In this document: in pieces, positions 39,501-49,083 of the stretch
Numbering within the stretch: position 1 is the stretch's first letter
Layout of the letters: the number at the start of each line of letters is the position of its first letter
NCBI GenBank assembly: GCA_964036045.1
Contig: OZ038381.1
Location: 156,692,352-156,756,351 of the forward strand
DNA: 64,000 bases
Direction of reading: 5' to 3'
Origin: Eutreptiella sp. 'Long Island Sound 2002'
Taxonomy: Eukaryota > Euglenozoa > Euglenophyceae > Eutreptiales > Eutreptiaceae
Position numbers and translations under genes: made by a program
The notes under the pieces: model-generated
Told to the model about the DNA's origin: nothing
What the model saw: the letters and a program-made list of their open reading frames with translations, nothing else
Databases searched by the model: none

Positions 39501-40374
39501 ATCATCAACCCCACAGCGCGCGCTCTTGCGAGCTGGCTTTGCGCATTGTGGGGGCAGCACGAGGGCGCCTGGGGGGGGCGCCCCTTGCCTGGGTGTGGGG
39601 CGTCCGGGGTCGGACGCTCTCCCACCCCCGACCACTCGTCCTTTCGGGCGTGCGGCCGGGGCCCACTACCCACTGGCTGTGGTCGCGGAGGATGCTGGCG
39701 TCAGGACCCGTCACTAACGCCACAGCACGCGCTCTTGCGAGCTGGCTTTGCGCGCTGTGGGGGCGGCATGAGGGTGCCCGGGGGGGGCGCCTCTTGCCTG
39801 GGTGTTAGGCGTCCGGGGATGGGCGCTCTCCCATCCCCTACCTCTCGTCTGTTCGGGCGTGCGGCCGGGGCCCACTACCCACTGGCTGTGGGTGCGGGCG
39901 GTGCGGGCGTGGGGACCCGTCACCAACCCCACAACGCGCGCTCTTGCGTGCTGTGGGGGCGGCATGAGGGTGCCTGGGGGGGGCGCCTCTTGCCTGGGTG
40001 TGGAGCGTCCGGGGTTGGGCGCTCTCCCATCCCCGACCACTCGTTCTTTCTGGCGTGCGGCCGGGGCCCACTACCCACTAGCTGTGGTTGCGGGGGGTGC
40101 GGGCGTGCAGACCCGTCCACAACCCCACACCGCGCGCTCTTGCGAGCTAGCTTTGCGCGCTGTGGGGGCGGAATGAGGGTGCCCGGGGGGGGCGCCTCTT
40201 GCCTGGTTGTGGGGCGTCCGGGGTCGGGCGCTGTCCCAACCCCGACCACTCGTCCTTTCGGGCGTGCGGCCGGGGCCCACTACCAACCGGCTGTGGGTGC
40301 GGGGGTGCGGGCCTGGGGACCCGTCACCAACCCCACAGCGCGCGCTCTTGCGAGCTGGCTTTGCGCGCTGTGGA
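36503..40374 (-). mobile_element. GC-rich retroposon copy C inserted in Gypsy-2 gag
   Basis: 3.9 kb flanked by an 8-bp duplicate GTTCAGGT (36495-36502, 40375-40382); part of the left copy could also belong to the tail. On the minus strand the 3' end is the (AAACCTC)n-type tail at 36503-36523, preceded by about 860 bp shared with copy A. Upstream lies a 209-bp tandem array (37380-40374) that reaches the 5' junction. It has no terminal inverted repeats and no coding sequence. A short-repeat tail at one end and truncation in an array at the other look like target-primed retroposition with 5' truncation (inference). Its removal restores gag frame FKRFR|WRLPEV. Confidence 0.78.
37380..40374 (-). 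repeat. 209-bp GC-rich tandem array, about 14 units
   Basis: GGACCCGTCAC-type landmarks at 37396, 37616, 37826, 38034, 38243, 38449, 38660, 38868, 39077, 39286, 39496, 39703, 39913, 40110 and 40316 give spacings of 197-220 bp, mostly 206-211. Each unit contains GCGCGCTCTTGCGAGCTGG and GCGTGCGGCCGGGGCCCAC. One divergent unit is visible in copy A (about 290-405). Long open frames through the array are by-products of repetition. Confidence 0.92.
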
Positions 40375-40382
40375 GTTCAGGT

Positions 40383-41407
40383 GGCGCCTGCCGGAGGTGC
40401 TCCAAGAGCTATACTTCGTGGCGACCAAGGAGGGGAAAATCAAGACCCTCAAGGAAGCCAAGAAGTGGCTCAAGGAGCAGGAGCGGGTGGATGCTCCGCA
40501 GGTGGCTGCCAAGCGGTGGAAAGCCATCAAGCTTCAGCATGATGGTCGGGAGATCCACCTACGAGATTGGCGGGACCTCCGGGGGCAATACACCCTCTTC
40601 CGCCGCAACGTGGAGGACTGGAATGAAGGTGACGAGCAGGCCCGCCTGCTCTCCATGCTGCCGGAAGCATGGATCAAGAGAGTCACCAAGGAGGAAGCCA
40701 AGAGAGCCATGTCTAACCACACGGTCAAGATGATGCTCCTCAAGGAGTATCACACAAACGTGGTGGCTTGGACAAAGAAGAACGTGACCCGGGATGTCAA
40801 ACGGCACTCCCTGCGGAACGCCCTCCTCATCACTGTCACGGGCAATCGCGAGAAGACCGCGATGTGGCGCCTTCACGAGTGTGATGTGGGTGGCCAGACC
40901 ATCCTTCTGCAGGCCATCCCGGCGCGGATGAGCTGCGACGAGGTCCTGGAGTGGGTCGGAGCGGAAGTACTCAAAGAGTACCGGAACCTCCACCACACCC
41001 GCGGGTTGAGGCCCGGTGACCGTGACGTCAACTACGTTGGCGAGGGGTCTGGCGGGGAAGCTACCATGGACCTAGCTGGAGCCGATGGCGATGAGACTCT
41101 TGACGACGACGACGACGACCATGAGCCCGCCGAGACGGCCGTTTGTGCTTTCGTGGCCAACAGCCTGAACACGGGGAGCAACCAGGGAAGCTGAAAGCCC
41201 CTGCAGAAGGGTTGGAAGAAGAAGGAGAACAAGGAGCCCCGCCGCGTTGGCGAACCTCCACTGTCCTTTCGAGAGTTCATACGAGCTCACCCCCAGGGTT
41301 GTTTCGTGTGTTATGGGAGGAACAAAGGATTCCACCATGACAACCGGACATGTCCCGTCCACAAGGCCGACACGGAGGCTTACAAGAAGGTGCACGGGTC
41401 GAAATAG
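40383..41407 (+). pseudogene. gag: Gypsy-2 Gag capsid and zinc-knuckle part
   Basis: Resumes the gag frame after copy C: helical capsid sequence (LPEVLQELYFVATKEGK, DWRDLRGQYTLFRRNVEDWNEGDEQARLLSMLPEAWIKRV), then an acidic run (DDDDDDH). A TGA at 41192-41194 precedes a Lys-rich linker and a zinc-knuckle-like motif, CFVCYGRNKGFHHDNRTCPVH (41300 onward). Its Cys-Cys-His-Cys spacing is longer than the usual CX2CX4HX4C. The frame meets UAG at 41405-41407 and continues in phase into protease. This is the same gag-UAG-protease layout as Gypsy-1, though here the next base is C. Confidence 0.75.
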
Positions 41408-42951
41408 CGTGCACCCGCGGGTATCCGGGAGACCAAGGTGGAGGTCACCAAGGACGAGCTCTCCAAGCTGATGTCGGTGGGGACCGAGTTGGCAAAGGAA
41501 ATTCAGGAGATCAAGAGGTCCTGGGTCCCCAAGTCAGACGACAAGAACAAGGACAAGGACAAGAAGGGTAAGAAAGGGTGAAAGAAGAAGAGTGTCAACG
41601 CGGTTGATGCGGAGGAGAGTACCCCTACTACCACAAGCGACGCCCCTCAGCGGAGCCCCTGCAGCCAAGGGCCCCAGCTAGGGCGGTCGCAGGATGGTGT
41701 TGCGGGAAGCGCCACACCATCCCATTCGGGAGACAATGAGCAAAAAGGGATTGCCGGGGGCGGAAGGCCCGGTCCGGCACCCAAGACGAAAGACAGTCGC
41801 ATTGTCAGGATGGGGGCAAGTGAACGCACGAACCCTTGCACCCGTCCATCCTTCGCGACCAAGAACGTGTTTGATGTGCTTCAAGATCTTTCCGAGAGTA
41901 TCGGAGGATCACCCGGACCACAGCTGGATGCTGCAGATGGGCAGCCGGAGCCCATTGTCCACGACCTGCACCAGTCGCTTTTTGAGCTTCTAGAACGACC
42001 GGAGATCCTGAGCTTGCACGCCGTGCGCCGTGTTGGGCGTGAGCGGCAGTTGCACCTTAAGGTCCGTGCCGTATGCGGGGAAGTGGAGAAGGTCTTTGAC
42101 GTGTTGGTCGACACGGGACCTCAGGTCAGCCTGGTCAAGGCTGGCCTACTTCCGCCAGAGTGCTTGACCGACAGTCGGAGGCCTGTCAGGCTGAAGGTGG
42201 CAAATGGCCAGTACATAGTGGGAGGCACAACAGAAGCGGCCATCGGGCTGCAGTTGGTGAACCACCGTGAGCTGGGCCGCCCGGACCTCGGCAAGGAAAT
42301 CCTCCTGCAAGATCGCTTCTACGAGGCCCAGATGGACTGGGATATGATCGTTGGGTACGACTTCATGATGGAGACGGACTCCGGCGTTCTCCCGGCCCAG
42401 GCCTCAATGACCCTGTACCAGGACGACCAGCTCTCGTGGCTTTCGTCACCTGAGCACCATGTGGAGTGCCAATGGATCCACCCGGAACGCAATCAGCTCG
42501 AGGTAGCCGCGCTGGGGACTGAGCCAGCTGGGCCAGCAAACCAGGAGTACGGCGTTATGCCGGAAGTGGCGACGCCAGTGGTTGCGGACCTGGGAGCTTC
42601 GGATCGGGCCCTGGATGCGTTCTCCTCAGGAACCTCCGCCCATCTTCGGGTTTGTGAGAAGTACTGGAGCGCCCAGGACTCCGCGTGGAAGAAGAACTGG
42701 GGTCTGCATCAGGGTTTAATGTGGATGCATTGCCCCCGATGGGACATTCCAAGGGCGGTAGCGAAGATTCGCAAGGACCGACCAAGGCAGTGCTGGTTGT
42801 TCCTATGGGATGCACCGAGGAGGAAAGCACCCGAGATTGGGTGGCCTCACTGACCAACATGACCTTAAACAAGGTCGCCCTACCTGCTGGAGAGAGTGTC
42901 TACCAGGACGCTAAGGGACAGCCCATGCCACCCCAGAGATGGCCAACGTAA
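41408..42951 (+). pseudogene. Gypsy-2 protease and methyltransferase-like domain
   Basis: In phase with gag, with a TGA at 41579-41581 in a Lys-rich stretch. The retropepsin domain has intact VLVDTG (Asp at 42110) and WDMIVGYDF. The following domain aligns by eye with Gypsy-1: LDAF (42611), WMHCPRW (42722) in place of WMCPPYH, then PRAVAKIRKDR. It continues in another frame after about 42785 with AVLVVPMG, TRDWVASL and, past TAA 42949-42951, YVDGG. The catalytic-type PPY is not kept here, so activity is unlikely. Confidence 0.65.
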
Positions 42952-42960
42952 TTTCACTAT

Positions 42961-44570
42961 GTGGATGGGGGCCTTGAGCAGGCCGACACCACGGATTTCG
43001 TGTGTGTCAACCGCATCGTAGCGGAGCCCTGGCGGCAACGCTTTGCGATTTCCCCTGTTGACATCGGAGAATCGGAGGACCTCCTCACTGAAGAGGAGCT
43101 GGACCTGATTCAGGGGTATATGGATCAGCCCTTTCACCACTGGGGAAGCCAGCGTCAGGGCAAGGGCCAGGACAAAGCCTGGTGGGAAGTGGACTCCATC
43201 GTCTTTGGTTCCTATGATGGGGATACCTTTGTAAGGAGGGTGCTGGACAACATCACCAGCCAGGACAAGCCAATCGGCGGGAACCCATCCACCTACGGTG
43301 ACTTGTTCTGAGGCAAGACCAGAGATGGCCCTTTGGGCCACCTGGGGAGACCACCTGAGCCGAAACCATGCGGTGGTACCCCGCAAGTAAGCTCAGTGGT
43401 TCAGGTGCCCGGAAAGGCCAAGGCGGAGTCCGATGAGGGCCCCAAGATCCAGGCATTGAAGGCCAGGCTGAAGCAGAAGTATGGTCATACCTTCTTCAGC
43501 GGAAAGCCTGTACTTCCCCCACCAGTGCGTGGACCGTATGGTGAGGCCAGGATACGGCTGAAGCCGGACCCCCGTGTGTACCGACACCGGGAGTTTGCCC
43601 TGAGGGGCGAGAGGAAGGAGGCCATGGAGAAGATCCTCCGTGAGTTCATCGAGAGGGGCTGGCTTGAGCCGTGCCACTCCGAAAGGGCCTCCCCTTGCTT
43701 CGTCGTACCCAAGAAGGTGGCCGGAGAGTGGCGGCTCGTGGTCGACTACCGCGGCCTAAACGCCCAAACGCAGCATGACAGCTATACGCTGCCCCTCATT
43801 GAGGACATGCTGCAAAAGCAACACCGGCGGAGGATCTTCACGGTGATTGACCTGAAACATGGTTATCATCAGATGCCTCTCGCCGAGGAGTCCCGTGCCT
43901 GCACAGCAAAGAGCACCCCACTTAGACCCCTCCAGTGGAAGCTGATGCCCATGGGCGTTACCAACGGCAATGCGGCTTTTCAGCGGATGCTGGAGAACCT
44001 GCTTGAGCCGGTGCGTGACTGTGCGGACCCCTTTGTGGACAACGTGATCATGGCGTCAGGGAACCCCAGTATGAGCTATGATGAGCTCCTGGAGGCACAT
44101 GAAAGGGACGTCACCAGAGTGCTGGACCTCCTGATTCGGCACAAGCTCACAGGCAGCAGTGACAAGGCCACCATTGCGGTAAGCGAGGTGGTCTCTGCTG
44201 GCCACGTAGTTAGGAACGGGCAGCGGAAGCCCATACCTGGCAAGGTGGCTGCGATTGAGCACTGGGGAAAGCCCAAAACGTTCTCTGAGCTACGGGCGTA
44301 CTTGGGGTTCTGCAACTACTACTCGGGGTATATCAAGATGTATGCCAAGTATGCAGCCCCCATGACGACCATGCTCAAGGGCAACCGAGAGGAGACCAGA
44401 AAGGGGTCCAAGAAGGCTCTGGTCTGGAATGAGGAGTCCGACCGTGCCTTTGAGGGGATGAAGCAGGCGCTGCTATCCGCAGTGGGTCTGCACCTCGTGG
44501 ATCCTGACCGAGGGTTCGTCCTGCGCACTGATGCTTTCGGACTACGCCGTAGGCGCTGTGTTGGAGCAAG
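42961..44570 (+). pseudogene. pol: Gypsy-2 reverse transcriptase
   Basis: One frame with a TGA at 43309-43311. RT motifs are LVVDYRGLN, KHGYHQMPL and MPMGVTNGNAAFQRM. The catalytic box reads FVDN (44032-44043) instead of a YxDD form, so the second Asp is Asn and the enzyme should be inactive. The thumb/connection (AYLGFCNYYSGYI) is typical of Ty3/gypsy. The frame is lost near 44535, where one extra T splits the first RNase H motif (LRTDA|SDYAVGA). Confidence 0.85.
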
Positions 44571-45480
44571 TGCTTGACGATGGGAGGCACGTGCCGGTGG
44601 CCTTCTGGAGCCGAGTCCTGGCGGAAGGCCAGAGACGGACGTGGACGCCCGGAGAAAAGGAGGCGTATGCCATCGTCATGGCTCTCAGGAAATGGGCTGG
44701 GCACATAGCCCTACATCCCGTCACCGTCTGCACCGACCATCAGAGTCTGCAGTCGTGGCACAAAGAGCACGTGGACACCCCCTCTGGTCCCGCCTCCCGA
44801 CGGGCAAGATGGCATGAGACCTTGGCCAAGTTCGACCTCACGGTTGTGTATGTTCCCGGCAAGGACAACACCGTGGCGCACTGTCTCAGTAGGTGGGCCT
44901 ATCCCGCCAGCAAGGGCATGACGGATGTCTCGGCCCATGGCGATGAGGCTGAGACCGCTGAGGCCAAAAGGATCATAGAACTGGAGCGCCTGATGGAGGA
45001 GGAGGGTGTAAAATGCTTCGTCATCATGGCTGCGAATGCCCCCCTCGGAAGGAGGATGGGCAGAGCAGTCAGAGTACTCGCCCCTGAGGGAGCCGAGTCC
45101 AACAAGCACCTCTTCCCGGAATCGTGCCTCTAGAACGACCAGACCGACGACTACGCCAAGTCTGAGGCCTTTGAGGCCGAGTATAGGGCTGTGACCGACC
45201 CTGATGACGGGCAGAAGTGGCCAAAGGGGCTGACCGAAGAGGATGGCAAGCTTTACCGGAATGATAAGCTGCTGGTCCCGGAGTCCCGAGTGCTCGGGCT
45301 GTGTGAGGCTTCGCACCTCCACATGATGCACCCAGGGGTCAGGAAGCAAGCCCTGGATATGCAGCGCCGGTTTGAGATCGACCAGATCGGTCTCTACAAC
45401 GCCATCAGGAAGATCCGGACGGGTTGCTCCGTCTGTCAGGCCTGCAATCCCGATAACCCGAACGTCACGGGGGAAGCCCA
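44571..45480 (+). pseudogene. pol: Gypsy-2 RNase H and integrase zinc finger, cut by the LINE
   Basis: Continues pol in the next frame: YAVGAVLEQ, PGEKEAYAIV and CTDHQSLQSW for RNase H, then the VVYVPGKDNTVAHCLSRWA tether. UAG at 45131-45133 breaks the frame. The integrase HHCC finger follows (HMMHPGVRKQAL...GCSVCQAC, 45320-45450). Coding stops at 45480 in the LINE target site and resumes at 54291-54307 (QWTPVP|DPPMESVPMD). Confidence 0.85.
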
Positions 45481-45495
45481 ATGGACTCCGGTACC
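45480..45495 (+). repeat. LINE target-site duplication (second copy 54291-54306)
   Basis: AATGGACTCCGGTACC (16 bp) is found exactly on both sides of the LINE; the first A merges with the tail. It is part of the Gypsy-2 integrase gene, which becomes continuous when one copy and the LINE are removed. Confidence 0.95.
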
Positions 45496-45634
45496 ACACT
45501 TTCTGAGTGTCTTTTTTTTTTCGATTGACCCTCAGAACTCTTTTGATGGATCCACCAATAGTCCAGGCTATTCGGTGATTTGCAAAAATCCTGGGCTGTT
45601 CAAGTTCTGGGCTGATTCTCAATTCCCTTCGAAT

Positions 45635-45711
45635 TTACCGTCATTTCCTTTGGAGTTACCGTCATTTCCGCTATTTCTATATTGGACAAAACCCGTGTTT
45701 ACCGTCATTTC
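45635..45711 (+). repeat. Three 13-bp direct repeats in the LINE 5' UTR
   Basis: TTACCGTCATTTC occurs at 45635-45647, 45656-45668 and 45699-45711, upstream of the ORF1 ATG (45767). Possible internal-promoter binding sites (inference). Confidence 0.75.
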
Positions 45712-45766
45712 ATACGCTTTGGCATCACATTCCCGAACTTTGAGCATTCACTGTTCACCGCACATC

Positions 45767-48700
45767 ATGTCGTTCTTTGGTCTTGGTTCAAAAAGCAAAC
45801 TGCCAACCATTCCGCTGCCGTCCCCTTTTCCAATCCCAAAAGGCCTCACTTTTGGTGCTGCTCAACTCTTGGCTACGCCAAAAACATCTTGGGAAAATGA
45901 CTACGTCAAATTTGGCACTTACGAAGAAGGTACTCGCATGTTTGACTCAAAACGCTTCATTGCACACTCCAACATACGCCAATTCCTCTACAATAGACAC
46001 TCGTTTGACCGAGATCTAAGGGGCACCGACTTCACCAACGCCTTCAACAACATAGACATCAACAAACAAACTCAACACAGATACCTATCGCCCGTTCTTG
46101 ACTTGTTCATGCACAAAGAGGAGTACATGCCTAAGGTTGCGTTCTACCTTGCACCTCCCATGGACAAAACGGGGTTGCCACCAATGGTGAAAACTTCCAA
46201 ACACTACGTAGAATTGTTGAACAGCCGCTTTGCTTCACCAAGTACTCCAACCCATGGATGGTTCATCACCACGAGCTACGATAGGGAAGTCACTTCCAAG
46301 TCCTACCTTCCCACAATGAATGGTTCTCTCGTTCAAATAAAAGATTTCATCGCCGAGATCCATGTTTTCAAGGAGACCAAAAACCAATTTGCTTTGGTAA
46401 GGAACAACACACCCAACTCTGTCGAAACAAACGGACAATCTCTCCCCGTCGTGGCCCTATGGCTTGATAGCCGTAAAAGCAAAACGGATGAAATTCGATT
46501 CTTTGATGTCAACCTCTACGAACCATCTCTGTCCGAAGCCTTCCAACACGCCCGCATCAACAAATCACCCAACACGGTCAACTCCAAGGTTCGGATTGAC
46601 GTTTCTATCAAGACCCTACGCGCTTTCTACGAAGAATCCAAAGCCCTCAACCCAAAAATCCAGGGAGACTTCTCGCCCACTGGCAATAGAATCATGCCAA
46701 CGGGTTTGAATGGAGCCTTCGGCGGTTTGAGTGACGCGGCTAGCATCAACTCATCCAATGCTTTCTACCCACTAGGAGGAATCCGCAACTTCCGCTCTCC
46801 TCTTGAAGGTTTTGTGAGGTATGATTGGGACCTTCCGCCGCCCTTCGACACCTATCTTCGCAATGCGGTGGTCAACTCCCCGGCGTTTGCCAAAGGAGAC
46901 ATTTTCATCATGCGTATCGATGATCTCCAAAGCCTACGAACATTCCAGGTTGTACCCTCTCGTGATTGCAAATCTCGCAACCCCAATGACAAAGCGGGCG
47001 ACATTTGGTCCATCACAAGGCGGACTTATGCGGCCCACCCACGCTATTGCATGTACGAAGGAGCTCTCATAAAAAACTCAACGAGTCTGCTAGTTACCCT
47101 AGACTACTCGGCGGTACCATGCAAACCTCAAAAAACCCCGCTTCAAACTCTAGCAACAAGATTGTTCCCTGACGATTGCTTCTTGTTATTCAAAGGAACG
47201 GCCGGAGCCATGGTTCCCTTTTGGGATCAAAAACCTCAAGCAGCCTCCCTTGCATCTACGGCTCTCCCCCAAGACAAATGGCCTCTTCCGAAAGACACAG
47301 TTCGCACGCCGAGTGACCCATGCTTAGTTGAAGTTGCCGCTTCGATGACGGAATCTTTTCATTCGGTCAAAATTGTTATGGGCTTGCTAGGGCCCTTTCT
47401 CTCAATAGACAAGGTGATCACGTCATCAAATGTTGCCACTCTATACCAACTCAAATATCAAAAGAGAGACTCGGCTCCATTGGCGCATGGCTCCAGCTAC
47501 CGTGGAATATCTGCACGCTGCCTCGAACCGGACCATGTCACTCGGGAAAAACACCTCAAACCGCACACCGATGAAAAACACCCCAACGACCTCATCGCCA
47601 CTTTCCAATGTGGAGGAACCCTTGGTGCCGGAGCCTTTGTCACCCAACTTATGGAACTCCAAGAGAAACTGGACGCACCGCCCCCGACCCCAAGAGACAA
47701 AATATCCCAATGGAACACGGAAGACAACACGCCTAAGACACCAACACCCGCTGATACCTCCATGGCCTCCCCTCCTTCACCACCCCTTTTTCCTCCCTCA
47801 GGAGCTACGGCACCGGACAACTCCGAGTCAACCTCAAGCACTCCTTGCCCAACCACGTCCGGTCTGTCACCGCCAAGCAACGACCACACTTCGCCCCAAG
47901 CAGAGGTGCATCTTCAAACCAAAGTGGACACGGATGACCAACAACTCCTCACTCTTCTACTCGAAGCACACACCCACAAGCCATACAGCCCAAACATGAA
48001 TAAAGAAGTTGGGAACAAAGCCATCCCAGACTCCCAAAAAGATCACAGTTTCGCCGAAGCCATCAATGTAGATCAAGACCCCACGCCGGAGGAAAGAACC
48101 GACGCCATCGTAGTCGACCACGTTCCTGCGCCTGAGGCGAACTCCGTCTCCGAAGCTATTAATGTAGACCAAGGCCCCCCGCCAGAAGAGAAAGCCGAGA
48201 AAATCGACACCATCGAAGTCGATCACGACCCTCCGCCTGAAGAGAACCCCGAAGCCCCCTACAGAATGCCCCCTGCACATTTCGCTTCTAACAAAGTCCC
48301 CGACGGTCTCGACTACTTTCCAGAACTCTTCAAGGCTGAGGAAGAAGACAGCCTCATTACTCTATTTGATCACCTCCAACCGAATTGGGACACCTCTATG
48401 CATCGACACCTGAAGCACTTTGGCTATGGAATGGGAGCTAATGGCACCGATATCACACGGTTGGAAGACCTACCACCCGAGTTCGAGCCTTACATTGAAA
48501 AAATTCTGCTCCAACTGTCCTCCCGCGGCATTACTATCGATGCTCCAAACCAAGTGACCGTTGCCCGGTACGAGCCTGGTTCAGGCATAGGGGATCATGT
48601 GGATGCCGAAGCGTTGGGCAAATATGTGCTAGACTTGAACCTTAAATGTCCCCTCCCCGTGCACTTTCGCTATAAGAAAAGGGGACATCACTACGTCCAC

Positions 48701-49003
48701 TGGATGGACTCCGGTTCGCTCACATGTTTACGAGGAGAAGCCCGTTGGTCATACTTACATGCAATTCCCAAAACTAGCATGGATGAAGGAAATGGCCAAT
48801 ACACGCAACGAGTTCTCCGATACGCCATGATATTGCGCCATTGCGAAGGCCATGGTTCAAAGTCTGAAGGACGTGCTCATTGGGGCTGGCATAGCCGCCC
48901 CGTCTGCCTCGACCCTTGTGGAATCCCACATGAACACCGTGCCTTTTTTCCCTTCTTCTCCCTCACCCCCAGACTTCAGGCACCTCACTGCGACCGACCT
49001 TGA
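45767..49003 (+). CDS. LINE ORF1 with C-terminal AlkB-like 2-oxoglutarate/Fe(II) dioxygenase
   Basis: The start is the first ATG inside the LINE in this frame (MSFFGLGSK); the frame also happens to be open upstream through the insertion boundary. It is intact to TGA 49001-49003. Residues 1 to about 620 are a large folded-looking region that I do not recognise (for example FDSKRFIAHSNIRQFLY, GFVRYDWDLPPPFDTYL). Residues about 630-830 are Pro/Ser/Thr-rich and contain four repeats of the type AINVDQDPTPEE/AIVVDHVPAPE. Residues about 850-1025 are AlkB-like: NQVTVARYEPGSGIGDHVD with HxD ligands H944 and D946, distal H998 in YLHAIP, and 2-oxoglutarate-binding R1018 and R1024 (RYAMILR). All expected ligands are present, so oxidative demethylation of nucleic acid, perhaps the element's own RNA or cDNA, is plausible. 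Substrate unproven. Confidence 0.88.
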   Translation: MSFFGLGSKSKLPTIPLPSPFPIPKGLTFGAAQLLATPKTSWENDYVKFGTYEEGTRMFDSKRFIAHSNIRQFLYNRHSFDRDLRGTDFTNAFNNIDINKQTQHRYLSPVLDLFMHKEEYMPKVAFYLAPPMDKTGLPPMVKTSKHYVELLNSRFASPSTPTHGWFITTSYDREVTSKSYLPTMNGSLVQIKDFIAEIHVFKETKNQFALVRNNTPNSVETNGQSLPVVALWLDSRKSKTDEIRFFDVNLYEPSLSEAFQHARINKSPNTVNSKVRIDVSIKTLRAFYEESKALNPKIQGDFSPTGNRIMPTGLNGAFGGLSDAASINSSNAFYPLGGIRNFRSPLEGFVRYDWDLPPPFDTYLRNAVVNSPAFAKGDIFIMRIDDLQSLRTFQVVPSRDCKSRNPNDKAGDIWSITRRTYAAHPRYCMYEGALIKNSTSLLVTLDYSAVPCKPQKTPLQTLATRLFPDDCFLLFKGTAGAMVPFWDQKPQAASLASTALPQDKWPLPKDTVRTPSDPCLVEVAASMTESFHSVKIVMGLLGPFLSIDKVITSSNVATLYQLKYQKRDSAPLAHGSSYRGISARCLEPDHVTREKHLKPHTDEKHPNDLIATFQCGGTLGAGAFVTQLMELQEKLDAPPPTPRDKISQWNTEDNTPKTPTPADTSMASPPSPPLFPPSGATAPDNSESTSSTPCPTTSGLSPPSNDHTSPQAEVHLQTKVDTDDQQLLTLLLEAHTHKPYSPNMNKEVGNKAIPDSQKDHSFAEAINVDQDPTPEERTDAIVVDHVPAPEANSVSEAINVDQGPPPEEKAEKIDTIEVDHDPPPEENPEAPYRMPPAHFASNKVPDGLDYFPELFKAEEEDSLITLFDHLQPNWDTSMHRHLKHFGYGMGANGTDITRLEDLPPEFEPYIEKILLQLSSRGITIDAPNQVTVARYEPGSGIGDHVDAEALGKYVLDLNLKCPLPVHFRYKKRGHHYVHWMDSGSLTCLRGEARWSYLHAIPKTSMDEGNGQYTQRVLRYAMILRHCEGHGSKSEGRAHWGWHSRPVCLDPCGIPHEHRAFFPFFSLTPRLQAPHCDRP

Positions 49004-49083
49004 ACCTACCACCCTCCCGTCGGTTGTCACACGCCCCACACATAATTCAAACACTTCTCGACTTGAGCCACCCTCCAACCTAA

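Noticed and set aside
45191-45766. Fusion of integrase to LINE ORF1 as one protein
   Set aside because: The frame is open across the insertion boundary by chance; the target duplication and the ATG at 45767 show two separate genes.
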